The position numbers and the translations under genes were made by a program. From an uncultured Geobacteraceae bacterium (lineage in GTDB: Bacteria; Desulfobacterota; Desulfuromonadia; Geobacterales; Pseudopelobacteraceae), in the NCBI GenBank assembly GCA_903930585.1, contig CAIYZD010000130.1:1-33112 (forward strand): 33,112 nt of DNA, given 5' to 3'. Of the stretch, positions 32,793 to 33,112 are shown piece by piece. How positions within the stretch are numbered: position 1 is the stretch's first letter; the number at the start of each line of letters is the position of its first letter. The notes under the pieces were generated by a model. It worked only from the letters and a program-made list of their open reading frames with translations. It did no database searches and was not told where the DNA came from.

Positions 32793-33112
32793 ATGAAGAG
32801 AATAATTCGACAAACGGTGCTGTCCACTCTTGCCTTCCTCATCTCCACAGCTTTATTAGTTTCCGCCCAAGCCTTGCCTGTTTCTGCTGCAGACCTTGCC
32901 GGGACGGAAACGAAGGTTTCAGCGGAGGATAACTGGACCGGCCACATCAGTTACGTTTTAGGATACAAACGGGTAGGGAGCGGATGGTCGCCCGCAAATG
33001 ACCACGTGGAGTTCGGTATTTTAGATCTTGATTTCAGACGGATGTCGTGGCCTGTGAGTCTGGCTGCCCAACTACTTCTTTCTTACACTGGGGGTGTGCC
33101 GGATGGGCTTGC
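32793..33112 (+). CDS. Exported, probable outer-membrane protein (cut by the window end)
   Basis: The frame is open from an ATG with AAAGGA 8-9 nt upstream to the window edge and is absent from the ORF track. It starts with a signal peptide (MKRIIRQTVLSTLAFLISTALLVSAQALPVSA-AD). The mature part reads NWTGHISYVLGYKRVGSGWSP and FGILDLDFRRMSWPVSLAAQLLLSYTGG, alternating hydrophobic and polar residues as in outer-membrane beta-barrel strands. No family is assigned. Confidence 0.75.
   Translation, partial: MKRIIRQTVLSTLAFLISTALLVSAQALPVSAADLAGTETKVSAEDNWTGHISYVLGYKRVGSGWSPANDHVEFGILDLDFRRMSWPVSLAAQLLLSYTGGVPDGL

Overview
The window looks like a chromosomal segment from a Geobacter-type bacterium (Geobacterales/Desulfuromonadia). 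This is inferred from gene content, not from a database search: a carboxyspermidine-type polyamine cluster, hyp hydrogenase-maturation genes followed by a transmembrane globin sensor, the hopanoid genes hpnJ/hpnK, a two-domain PPK2 and a REC-first histidine kinase. Most of it is moderately GC-rich, tightly packed core-type DNA. The right end (about 28.1-31.5 kb) is visibly more AT-rich and looks accessory.

Left part (1-9.5 kb). A small heat-shock protein and the N-terminal 220 codons of Lon protease read leftward out of the window. Divergent from them are speA (arginine decarboxylase), a saccharopine-dehydrogenase-family carboxy(nor)spermidine synthase and nspC (carboxynorspermidine decarboxylase). 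Together these supply two ends of an alternative spermidine route; the step from agmatine to putrescine is not in the window. A 69-aa unknown protein, priA and a REC-histidine kinase follow.

Middle part (9.5-17.8 kb). An MsbA-like ABC exporter precedes hypB, hypF, hypC and hypD, with no hypA or hypE. A frameshifted remnant of a PIN-domain (VapC/FitB-like) toxin lies between hypB and hypF and overlaps the 3' end of hypB. hypD is followed 3 nt later by a protoglobin-PsiE membrane sensor and then a HAD-family phosphatase. Two C-rich repeat elements are embedded in frame, one in the ABC exporter linker and one in the YrdC domain of hypF.

Right-centre (17.9-28.1 kb). A leftward string reads hpnJ, hpnK, a small EamA-type membrane protein, proC and a two-domain polyphosphate:AMP phosphotransferase; the first three overlap and are probably translationally coupled. 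A rightward string follows: an unknown 124-aa protein, a DUF3108 exported protein, a complete polar amino-acid ABC importer (ATPase, binding protein, two permeases) and a TauE/YfcA permease.

Right end (28.1-33.1 kb). This holds a YajD-type HNH protein, two tiny membrane/coiled-coil proteins on opposite strands, a secreted protein with six perfect-length 7-residue NPA repeats, an EamA transporter, a 47-aa Trp/Arg-rich ORF below the ORF-track cutoff, a Fic-domain AMPylase-type protein with its inhibitory motif, and the start of a probable outer-membrane protein. I saw no tRNA, rRNA, CRISPR array, transposase or integrase. The most plausible undescribed unit is the small-protein cluster at 28.2-29.7 kb; this is a lead, not a demonstrated system.
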